From Meconema thalassinum (taxonomy: Eukaryota; Arthropoda; Insecta; Orthoptera; Tettigoniidae), in assembly GCA_946902985.2 (NCBI GenBank), contig OX336388.2, positions 229,764,467 through 229,828,466 of the forward strand: a stretch of DNA of 64,000 bases. Direction: 5' to 3'. Shown piece by piece: positions 42,210-54,302 of the stretch. Under the pieces are notes generated by a model, which made no database searches, had not been told where the DNA came from, and saw only the letters and a list, made by a program, of their open reading frames with translations. Position 1 is the first letter of the stretch. Each line of letters starts with the position of its first letter. Position numbers and translations under genes: made by a program.

Positions 42210-42369
42210 TATTATGCATGCATTAATTGCAAATCACTGCAGAGAATGCTTTCTCCTTCCTCAAATGTGAAGGTTTGTACAGCAATAGCTAAGTCGTCAG
42301 CATAGAAGAATTTGTTGCTGATGGTGCCAGGCATGTCACTGGTGTATAAGATGAAAACCCCATCTAAGA

Positions 42370-42757
42370 AGAATTAGTGACGACCTGCCAAGTATTGAAG
42401 TGAGCTGCTACTGAACCTCTCTGCGCTGTTCTTTGTAATAATCTATTTATTCTTGTCTCCCCTTTGAAAAAGGATTTTTTGTTTAATACTTTCTAAGCCC
42501 ATCTCTTAGACATCTATACCCAGGAAACAATAAATAAATTAACGTTCATTCAGCCACGGCGGTGGGTGGGTGAGGTATCGATTACGAAGCGGTTTAAAAA
42601 CTTCGCTTCATTGAAGACAGCTCGCAGAGTGTTGAGGTTAAGAAGGGACAGGCTTTGGCGAGAGCACATTTACATATTCATGGATCACGTTCAGTGAGGG
42701 GAAGAAATACGAGTATATGTACTGTATATAGACAGAGGAAGACGAGAATTAAAAACA
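42370..42757. other. No recognisable feature
   Basis: Between the LINE and the mariner I see no coding motif and no repeat partner. AATAAATAAATTA at 42528-42541 could be a retroposon tail. Confidence 0.45.
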
Positions 42758-42759
42758 TA

Positions 42760-43616
42760 TAAGGTGCGTTCAAAAAGTAACGAGCCGGAGGCATAATTAC
42801 AGAGACCAGTACCTGTATGTTAGAAGTATTGGCCCTGGCTGTTGAGGCACTTGTCCCACTGTGACACGAGGCGGTGAATGGCTGTCTCATAAAATACCCT
42901 GGGTTGCGATGTGAACCAGTTCTGCACGTACAGCTGGACGTCGCCGTCCGAGGTGAATCGTTGGCTCCCCAGACCCCTTTTCAGGGGACCAAACATGGCG
43001 TAATCACAGGGAGAGAGGTCCGGACTGTATGGAGGGTGGCCGAGAACCTCCCTTTTGAATTTCTGTGTTGGCCGTATGAGGTCGTGCATTGTCGTGGAGT
43101 GACCACGGCGGCTATGGCGTTCACTGTCACTCGGTGGTTCTGGGTAATTAGTGCATCAACCAGCTGGACGTTGTCATCGGTAATGCAGGGGGGGGGGGGG
43201 GTTGCCCCAGACTGGGCATCATCGGCTAACGACACCCGTCCTTCCCTGAAGCGCTTGTGCCACGCCTTGACCCTTGCAAGGGACATGCAGTGTTCGCCGT
43301 ACACTTGTGACATTCGGCGATGAATGTCCGATCCCCCTACTCCTTCCGCAGTCAGAAACCGAACAACACCTCTTTGCTCTTCGGTTGACGCCTCCATGTC
43401 ACTGTTTGAAATGCGACTGGCAGCGTTGGACGATTGATGCATGCTGCTGCTCGCTTTGTATCGTCACGTAACGTGCACGCGTACCCTCTAGCGACGGTCT
43501 GTGACCTTCCACGCTCTGGTCGGAACCACACCTAGTTACACACGCCACGATTAGCCGATGTAGTCTCCGGTTTGCGCATTTCAGCCTCTGGCTCGTTACT
43601 TTTTGAACGCAACTTA
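42760..43616 (-). mobile_element. Mariner with central deletion (copy 2)
   Basis: Same family as 13553-14390. TAAGGTGCGTTCAAAAAGTA and the inverted TAAGTTGCGTTCAAAAAGTA lie between TA pairs. The N-terminal half reads GVVRFLTAEGVGGSDIHRRM, HCMSLARVKAWHKRFREGRV and QNHRVTVNAIAAVVT. It then joins, out of frame, to the HDNARPH region and lacks another 20 or so bases after it. GHPPYSPDLSPCDY and the C-terminus LVSQWDKCLNSQGQYF remain. The first catalytic Asp is lost. The junction differs from copy 1. Confidence 0.88.
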
Positions 43617-43913
43617 TACATGCCTGGAGAAATAGGTGTACAAGCTCCACCATTGCCTGAGGATATCTTCTCGTAGTTTCAAGGATTCACTGAGAGAAGT
43701 GAGCATAGTATGTCGATATTATAATAGAGTGTGTCTTTCAGTGAGGTTTGGTGCAGGTCATTCCAGTTTACAAGCCTACATATATACATTTTCATTTGAG
43801 ACTATTTTGCCTTTAAGCATCGAGTCTAGTCTGCAAGTCTCTGTTTGCGAACAAGTTGCCAAATTAGCAGTTAGGTAAATAAATGTGTATTCTTTCATTC
43901 GAGATTAAACACA

Positions 43914-45117
43914 AACAAGTAGTTCCGTGAAGAACTTAACAGCCTATTTTCATATATCCTACTCATGTTAATTGCCTCTATCAACATACAAAATTTCAGT
44001 TCGAAGGTTGTGATAGATTCGTAGATATTGATAACCGTCTAAATATTTCAGATGGTTCGCAGGTTGGATTTTTATTTATATCCTATTACATGAAGATTGT
44101 TGTGTACGTGTGGTATTCAAACTTCAATCGCATGATTAGAACACACGAAGTAAAAACGAGATTTTAAAATTTCGCACAGCTGCCATCTTGTGCTATTGAA
44201 AACAATTGAAATAAATTAGATGCCAGTGGATTAACATTCGTATAAGCATTTAACGTGCAAAATTTCACTGCACTCGGATGGTTAAATCGCGAGAAACTTC
44301 CATTTAAATATGTATAATTTGCGTCGCCGCCATGTTGGATTTGTGTTCACCAGATAACTGAAAGTCCTATAGGTAAACATATGTTCATAGCCTCTATGAA
44401 CATAACAAATTTCAGTTTGATTGCTGTAAAAGATTCGTAGATAATGAGAACCGTCTAAATATTTCGGATGATTGCCATTTTGGATTGTTATATGTATAGG
44501 CCATAGAGTTATGAACCATTAAAGGAAAATTATTGCGTAGGTTCATTTTTCAAACTTTCACTTCGATCGCATGATTACGACACAATAAATGAAAACTTAA
44601 TTTTAAAATTTTGCACAGCCGCCATCTTGAGGTTATATAAACAATTGAACTAAATTAGATGCCAGTGCATTACAATATGTAAAATCATTTACTGTACCAC
44701 ATTTCACTGCGCTCAGAGAGTTAAATCACGAGAAAAGTCTATTAAAATGTTTCAAATACGCTTGGCCGCCATGTTCGTTTTTTACTTTACAGGTTTAAAA
44801 AAGTTACATAGTGAAACTTATACCAGGTCCCTTTATCACCGTACACAATTTCAGGGTGATATTTGTAATGGTTTCGGAGATACTGAATGCTGGTGAAATA
44901 TTTCGCACAGGCGCCATGTTGGATCGGTGAGACACAATAAAATTTGAATGGCACGGTCTGGGTCGGTCAGAATGGTGCTATGGTCTTACCGAGTTTCATT
45001 GAAATCTCTCGAGCCGTTTAGATGTTATTAGGGACACACACACACGCGCACACACACAGACAAAAGGTGATCTCATAAGCCTATTTTTTTTTTCATAAAA
45101 TGAAAATAGGTTAAAAA
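43914..45117 (-). mobile_element. HINE-2 copy c
   Basis: Left (3') end AACAAGTAGTTCCGTGAAG, then ACAGCCTATTTTCATATATC. Right (5') end TGAAAATAGGTTAAAAATCG with a CA tract at 45036-45058. The body has GCCGCCATGTTGG and AATTTTGCACAGCCGCC blocks in the order of copy b but with a shorter middle. Confidence 0.8.
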
Positions 45118-45554
45118 TCGAAAAAATTCATATTTCCAGGTGTAACACCAAACCTAAGTAAGCGCTACCTTAAAGTGATTTCACACTTGTAATCCGAAAA
45201 ATGTCGCGATGTTTCCTAACTTATGTCCACGGCCAGTTCCTTTCTAAACCTCCCCTAAATTGCAAATACACACATTACTACAGTCATCACAACAGCACAG
45301 GATATCTGTCAGTTTTATATAATATATATTGTCCCCGTTCATAAATCCTGCTTATTCATTTCTTATGTTGTGACATCTTAATACTACGACGAAGGACAAA
45401 AGAAGTCATACTTGGAGATTGTAGAATGGAAATTTCATGGAGCTGTAACACATAGGAGGGAGCATAATGAGTATAATTCATGATCGAGGAGGTAGCGTGT
45501 ATGCATGAAAACATAATTATTGTAAATAATTAGCTAAGTTGTTAAATATATCAA
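45118..45554. other. No recognisable feature
   Basis: A 0.44 kb gap between two HINE copies. No motif, no repeat partner. Confidence 0.45.
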
Positions 45555-46653
45555 TTTTTAGCCTACTTTTCTCAGTTTCCAAAAATGAGGAAAAAGTAGA
45601 CTTATGAGATCGATCCGGGAAAATGTGTGTCCATCTGTCTGTCTGTCTGTCTGTCTGGCTGGCTGGCTGGCTATGGAAACGAAATTTGGTATGAGTAAAG
45701 ATCTATGCCGGAATATCTCAAGGCCATATTTGAAAATGATGTCAGTGCTACCAACTGCTGAAAAATCGCAATTGAAATTTGAGCTCAATGTTGGATATCC
45801 TGGAAGGTATTCATGGGAGCTATTCCAAAGTTGGCACACGTATAGAAATAATATCTCAGTTTAATTTACAGGAGGCCATACATGACAGTGTTACCAACAT
45901 GATTCTAAGCTAGCTGATAAGTATAATTTTTAAATGCTTGTAACTTCTACTCTATCAATTGGATTTCAACCAAATTTCATATTGTACTATGTGTACAGTA
46001 AAAAATATGACTATGCGTATTCTTAAGAGCCACCAAGGCTGCCAAATGTTAATAAATGCTCTCTGTATTATTTTATCCTAATACCAATAGTCAATATCAG
46101 AAAGTATGCAAACCAAGAGCTCGAAACTTTGCACACGTATAGTACATGACCGTCTACATTAATTTGGAGTACCTAGTATACGTCAGTACTGCCAACATGA
46201 TTCTAAGCTTGTTGATAGGGCCACATTTTAAATGCATGTAACTACTATTCTAACAAATGGATTTCAAGCAAATTTCATATGTGACTTTTGTACCATAAGT
46301 CATATGAATACGCGTAATCTTAAGAGCCAGCAGGGCTGCCAACTGTAAATAAATGCTCTCTCTCTATCTTTTTACCCTAATATCTATAAATCAGAATATA
46401 TGCAAGCCAACAAATCTAAACTTTGCTTACGTATAGTGCCTAACATTCTAAATTAATTTGGGGTAACTAATTTACGTTAGTGCTGCCAACATTATTTAAT
46501 CCTTCTGATAAATACAAATTTGAAATGCATGTAACTTCTATACTAAAAAATGGATTTCTTCCAAAATTGGCACAATAATAGAGCATAACATTTTAGATTA
46601 ATTCATAATTTCGAAGAAAATTAGGCTCTTTAGTTCGTCACGGAACTACTTGT
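45555..46653 (+). mobile_element. HINE-1 copy c
   Basis: 5' end TTTTTAGCCTACTTTTC, hairpin partner GAAAAAGTAGAC, then GTCT and GGCT repeats at 45632-45672. The 3' end is AATTAGGCTCTTTAGTTCGT, CACGGAACTACTTGTT, where TAGTTC/GAACTA forms a six-base-pair stem. This is the clearest 3' hairpin in the family. Confidence 0.8.
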
Positions 46654-46854
46654 TAATTAAGAAAGTTTATAAAGGGTTATTAATATGCAAATAGACCTGC
46701 ATGTAATGTTTGATATTATTCTTATGTTACGTTGAATTGATTGTAGTTTTTGGATTGCTTGTTATGACAAGTGTTTTTAGGAGATATCCTCTCGCCGTGT
46801 TCCCTATTACGCTGTTCTCTCCATCCTGTATTTTGTCGGGTGGGCTTCTCAGAA

Positions 46855-47070
46855 AATTAGTGATTGTTAATTAATGTTCTGAATGTTGTTCTATCTTGAA
46901 TGGTTTCTTCATGACAACCAATTGCATTTATGTCTTCACTGATTTCTTTTAGCTTGTTGTTTTGATTGTCCATTGATAAGGATAGGTTAAAAAAAATCTT
47001 TGTGAGCCTGTTATTATCCATTCTATATACTGTAAGTGTCCATAAAAAAGTAACCACCGTTTCCTTATGG
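46855..47070 (-). pseudogene. LINE pol fragment
   Basis: Minus strand STDTIRKRWLLFYGHLQYIE (in one frame), then MDNNRLTKIFFNLSLSMDNQ and NNKLKEISEDINAIGC in the next. It matches the TIRKRRxxFYGHxxRM segment of the family at 21933-22820 with the expected downstream part. One frame shift joins the parts. Confidence 0.65.
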
Positions 47071-48285
47071 TGTCTGTACTCTTTTCTGTTGTCCCGGCCG
47101 AAACCCCCAGAAAAATACCAGGAAATCCCAAACGGACCATCGCCCTTTCCCCCAAAATACCGATCGCTACTCAACGATATAGGTTCTTCAGGGCAAAGGA
47201 CATGGAGACTACCTCCTTGAGTGGAATTGGACCACGCGCCCAGAACCGAGTCACCTCTCTACCGACAGTACGGGTAATCTTACAAACCCCACCTTAACAA
47301 ATCAAAACTCAAATTAACTCCGGTAATGATTCATAGAACCAGAGAATTTTTTAGTACTGGCAATCTGTACAACAATATAAGCATACCGGTACTTCAATAA
47401 ATACGTGTTCCTCATATTTACCCTTGGACGATGTGCGGTTATCTAATAGAACTCGAACATGATTTCCATTTACGTAACGGGCTATATCAAAATAACCCTC
47501 AATACTTATAAGGATGGGAGAGGAAAGATAACATATCGGAGCATGTAATTAATCATCTTACTTCTTCCAGACTTCACATGCACATTATTACAATCAGATT
47601 CCAAAGATATAACATCTCAAAGCAAAACAATGGAACAATCAAAAGAGATTAATCTCAGAATGACTCAAACCAAGGGAACCAAGCACACAGATTCCTTTAC
47701 AAAGAATACAACTAATTACATATTACATTATTACAGTTACAGATCATTTCTTCACTTGCATGTACCAAGAGTCCCTCTTTCACAATTTCATTATTTACTC
47801 ATTCTATAGGCCCTACTGCTGTAGATGCAGAGACGATCGCTCTCACATATGTCGTTGTACACGAAGTCACATCGACATATCCAATTAGGTGAGGGAATAT
47901 TGGCTATTGGCTGTCTTATCCATTAAATCAAGGTTCGATGATCCATCATGCTGAATGAAGGAAGCGCGACAGTGTAACTCCATGATTATCCATGAAGAAT
48001 GAACGGAGTGTGTCAGTGCAACTGGCACATCAGTAACTTGATAAATTTATTGTGATTTCTTTTTCATCCAAATTCCATTGTCACACTTTGGTTCTAAGTT
48101 TTTCCTGGGGAATTTTATTTCTTGTTTTTCTTTTTTCGATAATTTTTATTCGAGATTTTCCACCAATTATAATAGTTTCAGATGAATACGCTTCTGTTTT
48201 AACGACTGTGTTATAATGGCTGTACCTATTTATTTATTTATTCGTTAATTCCCCATAAGGAGAGCGTTACAACACAATCAATTTT
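47071..48285. other. No recognisable feature
   Basis: A 76-codon plus frame at 47067-47297 (for example IALSPKIPIATQRYRFFRAK) is open but has no known motif or Kozak-like support that I can judge. The rest, to 48285, is unique-looking and AT-rich. Confidence 0.4.
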
Positions 48286-48289
48286 CATG

Positions 48290-48853
48290 TTTCATTCTGG
48301 CCCTTTCTTCTTTTTTCCCCAAAATCTCTCATATACACACTATGCTTCCTATTGCTCTCCTCCGTCCACTTCTTTCCCGGTTGTCTCTCTTTGGGAGTTT
48401 GCTCAAACTTCTGTTGTCTAAGTTTTTCTCTGTATGTGCTCCTGTCTGCGCCTGTCTCCGGTAGAGATGTTTAGTTTCTTGAGGTCTTCCATGGTTTCCT
48501 TTACCCAATTGGTTTTTAGTGTAGTATTCGTAACTATATTAAAAATGTTCTTCGGTCATCCTATGTACATGTCCATAAACGTTTGCCCTCCTTTTCCTCA
48601 TGTTGTTTGTAATCGTCTCTGTCTGTTTGTACAGTTCTATTGTCGGTCTCTTGATCCATATTCCCTCTTTCTGAACTCGCCCGTACATCTTTCTCAGAAT
48701 TTTTCTCTGTTGATTTTCTAATTCCTTGATTTTTGTTCGTCCCTTGATTGCTGTCGTTTCTGAAACGTATAAGGCCTTTGGTAAGACTACTGAACGATAT
48801 TGTCGTAATTTGATATTGATTAGTATTATTCTTCTTGCTGTCGTTTCGGCCAT
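48290..48853 (-). pseudogene. LINE pol C-terminal region
   Basis: From 48853: INIKLRQYRSVVLPKALYVS, ELENQQRKILRKMYGRVQKE and NNMRKRRANVYGHVHRMTEE. After a shift: TNWVKETMEDLKKLNIS and, to 48290, the basic tail. Same family as 21933-22820. The order of RT-derived blocks is intact but frames change at least twice. Confidence 0.78.
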
Positions 48854-49100
48854 CTACGGACCACGCTATTTCAACTGCCCTTTTCCTGCGCCAGGACGTT
48901 AACGTTCGCCCAGTATTCCCGTATTCGTTTCCTATGTTGTTCTTCCCTCGCTTCAGTCCAAGTCTTGCCAGCTTTTATTTAGTTTTGGCTTTTCTTGGAA
49001 TCCATGATGTTCTTGGAGTTTCGACTTTAGTGGAACACGTTTCTGGATATCCTCCTGGGTTATTCCCACTTCACGCAGGTCTTTTTCTACCTTGGTGAAC
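48840..49100 (-). pseudogene. LINE pol C-terminus and 3' end, separate copy
   Basis: Minus strand WFTKVEKDLREVGITQEDIQ, KRVPLKSKLQEHHGFQEKPK, then the frame breaks. The 3' UTR reads CGTGGTCCGTAGATGGCCGA. Because this 3' end lies upstream of the 48290-48853 fragment on the same strand, the two are distinct insertions. Confidence 0.72.
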
Positions 49101-49167
49101 CACCATTAATTATTATTATTTATATTACAGTATTATTAGACCATTATTATTATTACATTATTGTTAC

Positions 49168-49895
49168 CCCCCCAGGGGCTCACATCTAGTGGGACGTGGG
49201 TTGGCGACCACGGGGCCCCAGCTGAGTCCGGCAGTGCTTCCACTTACTTGTGCCGGGCTCCTCTCCGTCTTCTTTCCTGTCGACCTCACTTGGTCAACTC
49301 TTGTTATCTTCCGACCCCGACGGTATTAGGGTATCCGAGGCCTAGGGAGTCTCTTCCTGTCCCGCCTTAATTGGCCCTTGTCTCATCTTTTCTGATACCC
49401 TCCTTCTGCGAGGGGTCAGCCTTCTTTTTCTTGTCCTGTTATCTCCTGCCTTCTGCTCAAGGCCCTCAAGGAGGCCGGGTGTGTGTAGCCCCACCACTTC
49501 TGGTGCACCCTGGATATTGCTAATCCCTCAGGGGCTCACGGCTGGTGAGTTCGGGCGTTGGCGACCCCGAGGGATTCCTGAGCTGGGTCCGGTTCCTCCT
49601 TTTGTCCCATACCTGTGGGAAGGACCCTCTCTTCTTTCAATTTCCTATCTGCCTTTCATGGCTCTCCTTCCTTCCAAGTGTCTCAATCCGCATTCTTCAA
49701 GGGTTGAGGGCATTACTTTTCCTCCTGTCCTTTATTTGCCTTATTCTCCTTTTGTTTTCCATTTCTTCTTCTAGTATATAAGTTAGTTTTAGTTGTAGTT
49801 TGCATTTCATTTCATTTTCATCTTCCCGATCAGTCAAACCATTAGGGGCCGATAACCTAGATGTTAGGCCCCTTAAAACAACAATTATCATCACA
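49168..49895 (+). repeat. Repeat A, copy 4
   Basis: Full-length, from CCCCAGGGGCTCACATCTAG to CTTAAAACAACAATTATCAT. Preceded by ATT-rich tail sequence from the LINE. Confidence 0.82.
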
Positions 49896-50884
49896 TTATT
49901 GTTATTACTATTAATATAAAATTGATTCTTAGAATGAGATGGCATCCCTCAATGGTCCACATGTACTGTATTAAATTTGGAGTTGACTCTGCAACAATCT
50001 GCTGCTGATAATTCATTATTATTTTACATCTTGTCCCGGGTGAGGCCGGCAAGTCTCCAGCCAATCACTTGCGGTGCCTGCCTTGTCCTGTCTGGACTCC
50101 TGGGGCGCCTGATTGCTCCCGTTCCTATTTAGCATTCCATCTTCGATTCTGCTTCTGCCGCGGCGTCGAAGTGCTCATTAAATTAGTGTGTGTGTGTGTG
50201 TGTGTGTCGAAGCTAAGGCACAGGCAGTCCGTTCTGACACTGCTGTCCCTTTTAAACCCCTCTTCCCTTCTTAACCCCTCTCCCCTTCTACCCTTCCTCT
50301 CCTACATCACCCCTCATTTCTCCTTTCCCTGGTCTCTGTATAGAGTAGATCGGCTCCGATTTACCTTCTGATTAAATTTTCACTTGGCATGGTCCTTACG
50401 CTTTCAGGAGACGGGGGGGGATGAATAGAGAGAGATGCTTGAAGATGAAAGAAGGATGAGAGAGAAGGATAACAACACAGAGCACAGGGAATGGCTAAAT
50501 AGGTTCATACATGCACAAGTATGTGTAGTAGATACAGTGTGTGTAGTAATGCGAAACTCATCAAATATACATTTCAAATAGGACATTAATAAGGATGTAA
50601 ATTGTTTAACACTTCAAAATGGAGAGCATAGTGGTTCTATAATATCTGATCAGGTCATTGATGGGTAGACTATGTATTATAGAAAGACGTCATCAACCTT
50701 CTACTTCCATGTTGAAATCACGGAAACCAGCCTACAAGATGTCTATGGAACTTACTTCAGCTCCGTTCGACCCCCGAAATACATGGAAAGTTGAATGGTC
50801 TACCTCTCCACAAACAGAACACAGACTCAAATTTTGTTTTAGGTCTTTATTGTTCTGAATCCTACGTTTATATATCTATTTTAT
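49896..50884. other. No gene; GT microsatellite at 50189-50208
   Basis: Mostly unique-looking. Contains a (GT)10 run at 50189-50208 and a C-rich pyrimidine tract at 50220-50340. No protein motif. Confidence 0.45.
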
Positions 50885-51401
50885 TTGAGACGAATCAAAA
50901 TTAATATTTGTGTGTGGGCATCACCTTCATACCGAGAGAAACAACAGCCAATGCATATTGCCTTCCTTGATCTTGAAAAGGTTTTCGACGGTGTTCCACA
51001 CTGCGTGATCTGGTATGCACTTCGTGACCATGGGGTGCTTGAAATGCAGGGGCAGATGACCTCGTAGTTCAGCGCCTTTATACAACAATAACTAACTAAC
51101 TAACTACCTGAAATACTTATCAATTGGAATAAGATCTATAGGCCTACACGAACAACACTAGTCGTATACGACGCACTGTCGGCATCTCGGAGAGCTTCCC
51201 AATGAAAGTCGGTGTACTCCGCACTCTACCCATTGCTGTTTGTCTTTGTCATGTACACAATCACACGGGACCTGTGCAAAGGAGTGTCCCTTGGAGTCCC
51301 TTATATGTTCATGTCCTGCGTGTTGCACCTGGAAGAGTTGCCAATTTCACCCCCTCGTTTGAAATTAATGGGCAACGTCCACGTGAAGGTCCAAAGCAGC
51401 G

Positions 51402-53730
51402 CACAGTGGGTCATAATCAAAATATAGGAGGACAAAATTATTTATTTTTATAATTAAAAAATCAAAATGTATTACTTCTACAGCAGTCTCATACAATTGC
51501 CGCTCACTGTTCTGGGATATAAACGCATCTTTGTGTAAATCTGTCACCACTGTTCGAGTAGTCTGAATTGGAGGGTGAATGTAAGTGGCTGTGGTTTGGT
51601 TGTCTTTGTGGTTAGTGTGATGCTTTAAGATGGAACATGCAGCTGAAGGTATGATCTTTCTAACGTGGTTCAGTTATTAATGGGCGTAATTGTTACGTAA
51701 TTTTAGCTATATTTGGAATTTATTATATTTAACTATTATTTTTAAAATTATATTTTCACTTAGATTTTTAGCCTATTTTCAATTTTGAAAAAAATAGGCT
51801 TATGAGATCACCTTTTGTCCGTGTGCGTGCGCGCGCGCGTGTGTGTGTGTGTGTGTGTGTGAGGTGTGTGTGTGTGTCCCCCTAATAAAATCTAAACGGC
51901 TGGAGCGATTTCAATGAACCTCGGTAAGTTCATAGCACTTTTCCCGGCGACCTCGACCGTACCCTTCAAATGTTGTTACGTCTCACCAATCCAACATGGC
52001 GGCTGTGCGAAATATTTCACTAGCATTCAATATCTCCGAAGCTATTACCGATATCGCCCTGAAATTGTGTACCGTGATAAAGGGCACTACTAGAAGTTCA
52101 CCTATGAGACTTTCAAAAACCTGGTGACTACAAAACCAACATGGCGGTCAAGCGAATTTGAGACTTTTAAATAGACTTTTCTCGCGATTTAACTATCCAA
52201 ACGTAATGAAACTTGGTACAGCAAATGTTTATACACATTGTAATGCACTGGAGTCGAATTTAGTTCAATTGTTTACATAACCTCAAAATGGCGGCTGTGC
52301 GAAATATTTCACTGACATTCTATATCTCCGAAACTATTACAGATATCACCCTGCAATTTTGTACGGTGATAAATGGTACTGATACAAGTTTACCTATGTA
52401 TATTTCACATACCTGTAAAGTACAAAACGAACATGGCGACCAAGCGAATTTGAAATGTTTTAATAGACTTTTCTCGTGATTTAATTCTCTGAGCGCAGTG
52501 AAATGAGGTACAGTAAATGATTTTGCAGATTGTAATGCACTGCCATCTAATTTAATTCAATTGTTTACATAGCCTCAAGATGGCGGCTGTGCGAAATTTT
52601 AAAATTAAGTTTTTAGTTCTTGTGTCGTAATCATGCGATCGAGGTGAAAATTTGAATAATGAACCTAGGCAATAATTGTCCTTCATTGGTGCATAACTCT
52701 ATGGCCTATACATATAACAATCCTAAATGGCGAGCTTCCGAAATATTTAGACAGTTCTCAATATCTATGAATCTTTTACAGCAACCAAACTGATTTCTTT
52801 TATTTCATAGAGACTATGAACATATGTTCACCTAAAGGACTTTCAGTAACCTGGTGAGCACAAATCCAACATGGCGGCGACGCGAAGTATAAATATTTAA
52901 ATGGACGTTTCTCGCGAATTAACTATCCGAGTACCGTGAAACGTTGCACGTTAAATGCTTATACAAATGTTGATCCACTGGCATCTAATTTATTTCAATT
53001 GTTTGCATAATCACAAGATGGCTGCTGTGCGTAATTTTAAAATCTCGTTTTTACTTCTTGTGTTCTAATCATGCGATTGAAGTTTGAATACCACACGTAC
53101 ACAATAATCTAAATGTAATAGTACAAAAATAAAAATCCAACCTGGCGACCATCTGAAATATTTTGACGGTTCTCAATATCTACGAATCTGTTACAGCAAT
53201 TAAACTGAAATTTTGTATGTTGATCGAGACAATTAACATTAGCAGGATATATGACAATAGGCTGTATAGTTCTTCACGGAACTACTTGTTAGTATGTCGC
53301 GTCACTCTGAGTCACTTTCTACTTAATGTTAAAATGTAGATAAAAGTCTGTAGTTTACGCGTGTTAAAATATTTTTTGCATCTTTCTGCAACTTACTTAG
53401 TTATTTTACATTTTAGAAGATGCCGCGCAACCAGTTCTCACACGTTTACAACTGTTTGAAGCACTGGGTTCGACGATTATGTCAAAAGTGGAACTTTTTG
53501 ACTTTGTTAAAAGTAAATTAGGGGTAGAAAATTGTTCTGAAGAGATAACTAAATGCTCTATCCAACTCCTAGTCATAGACAATTTCTTTCATGTGTAGAC
53601 GTAGCTTAAAAAGGTATTAACTGATGTTTATTATGAAGTAAACAATTTATACACGTAGCTTTCACTCTAAATTCATGATTAAAACGTAAAAATAATTTTT
53701 CCCCACTAGATTTTGATTTTGACCCACTGT
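51402..53730 (+). mobile_element. Element J, copy 2, with HINE-2 inside
   Basis: Ends CACAGTGGGTCATAATC and the inverted GATTTTGACCCACTGT. LINE codons for KQRW restart at the right flank, with GCGC at both borders as a short duplication. Removing HINE-2 (51765-53290) leaves about 0.8 kb that aligns with copy 1 in reverse. The plus strand near 53450-53590 keeps STIMSKVELFDFVKSKLGVE and NCSEEITKCSIQLLVIDNF. Confidence 0.78.
51765..53290 (+). mobile_element. HINE-2 copy d
   Basis: 5' end TTTTTAGCCTATTTTCAATT, with hairpin partner GAAAAAAATAGGCT, and a GT/CG tract at 51818-51872. The 3' end is ATAGGCTGTATAGTTCTTCA, CGGAACTACTTGTT. It lies in element J; the empty site in J copy 1 (near 8066) shows T-rich target sequence with no clear duplication. 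Confidence 0.82.
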
Positions 53731-53860
53731 CCACGCGCTGGCATGACACAGTAAATGCTGACATGGAGACTCTCAACTTAAGACCACAAGATGCCCAAGA
53801 TTGTACAAAATGGCGAGGCAAGATCAAAATAGCGGACCCTGCAGGAAAACGCTAGGAAGA

Positions 53861-54260
53861 ATAAGAAGAAGAATAGTATGTCCATACATTAACCTATCCA
53901 TTGTTGCCCAAATCTGTAGTGCAGATGATCTCGGACCGCAAGTGAAAAATGAGGTGGTGCGCCATCGTGCTGAAACTACAGGCAGTGGCACATGGTCTAA
54001 GAACTCATGCAGTACGTCTTCAAGGAATACCAAGTACGCGGCACCCGTGAGGTTTCGTGGAAGATGGTATGGGATGTCAACAAAACTGTAGGGGATATGG
54101 GACATTAGGTGATCGTTCAATGACGTAACTGCTCTAGTCAGTAGCGCCGAAAATACGGGAGATTCGAACGTGTGCTGTGGTGTTTTTTTTTTTTTTTTTT
54201 TTTTTTGCGGATAGCGGGAAGCGTTTCCGGACACACGTTCCTATGCTAAACTTAACCGTC
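53861..54260 (-). pseudogene. DD41-type mariner transposase fragment
   Basis: Minus strand NLTGAAYLVFLEDVLHEFLD then, in another frame, HDGAPPHFSLAVRDHLHYRF and QQWIG. LTGxxYLxFLE, HDGAPPHF and WIG are in the order of the insect transposases represented at 17184-18002. GCGTTTCCGGACACACGTTC at 54219-54239 resembles the TIR interior of that element. A T-run (54182-54206) interrupts. Ends are not defined. Confidence 0.7.
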
Positions 54261-54302
54261 TTGGTCTCTACTACAAGCCCTCAAAGTGTGTAATGGGAAT
54301 TT

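Larger units (their letters stand above)
40200..42365 (-). pseudogene. Jockey-like LINE, split by SINE and MITE
   Basis: Minus strand from 42365: LYTSDMPG, FYADDLAIAVQTFTFEEGES (RT catalytic YADD box), then CSDLQLMHA. After the pogo-like MITE comes KWRLSPNSNKIEVCSFHLCN, PKYLGITLDRSLTFKKHLEN and RSRNNIMKKLADM. After SINE D1 the frame is poor to 40476, then HKWRLHDSPACDCGAPLQTV and DHIVQECP form the Cys/His motif. The stop is at 40231. The 3' side reads GCTATACGATCATCATC. All three blocks are in the order expected of one element, truncated 5' of the catalytic box. Confidence 0.82.
50885..53860 (+). pseudogene. LINE RT, interrupted by element J
   Basis: 50930-51045 reads REKQQPMHIAFLDLEKVFDG, VPHCVIWYALRDHGV: RT motif A, the D in FLDLEKxFD. 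A CTAACTAACTAAC-ended insert (51048-51110) interrupts. 51195-51345 keeps PLLFVFVMYTITRD (the SPLLF motif B region) in a shifted frame. 51375-51401 ends RPREGPKQR. After J, 53740-53820 continues HDTVNADMETLNLRPQDAQD then CTKWRGKIKIADPAGKR, the C-terminal DLxxLGLxxEDAxDRxKWR motif. The catalytic YADD motif is not intact. Confidence 0.8.

Noticed and set aside
53824..54234. A 136-codon minus-strand protein
   Set aside because: Its parts fall in three frames of a decayed mariner transposase and it includes a translated T-run (poly-Lys).
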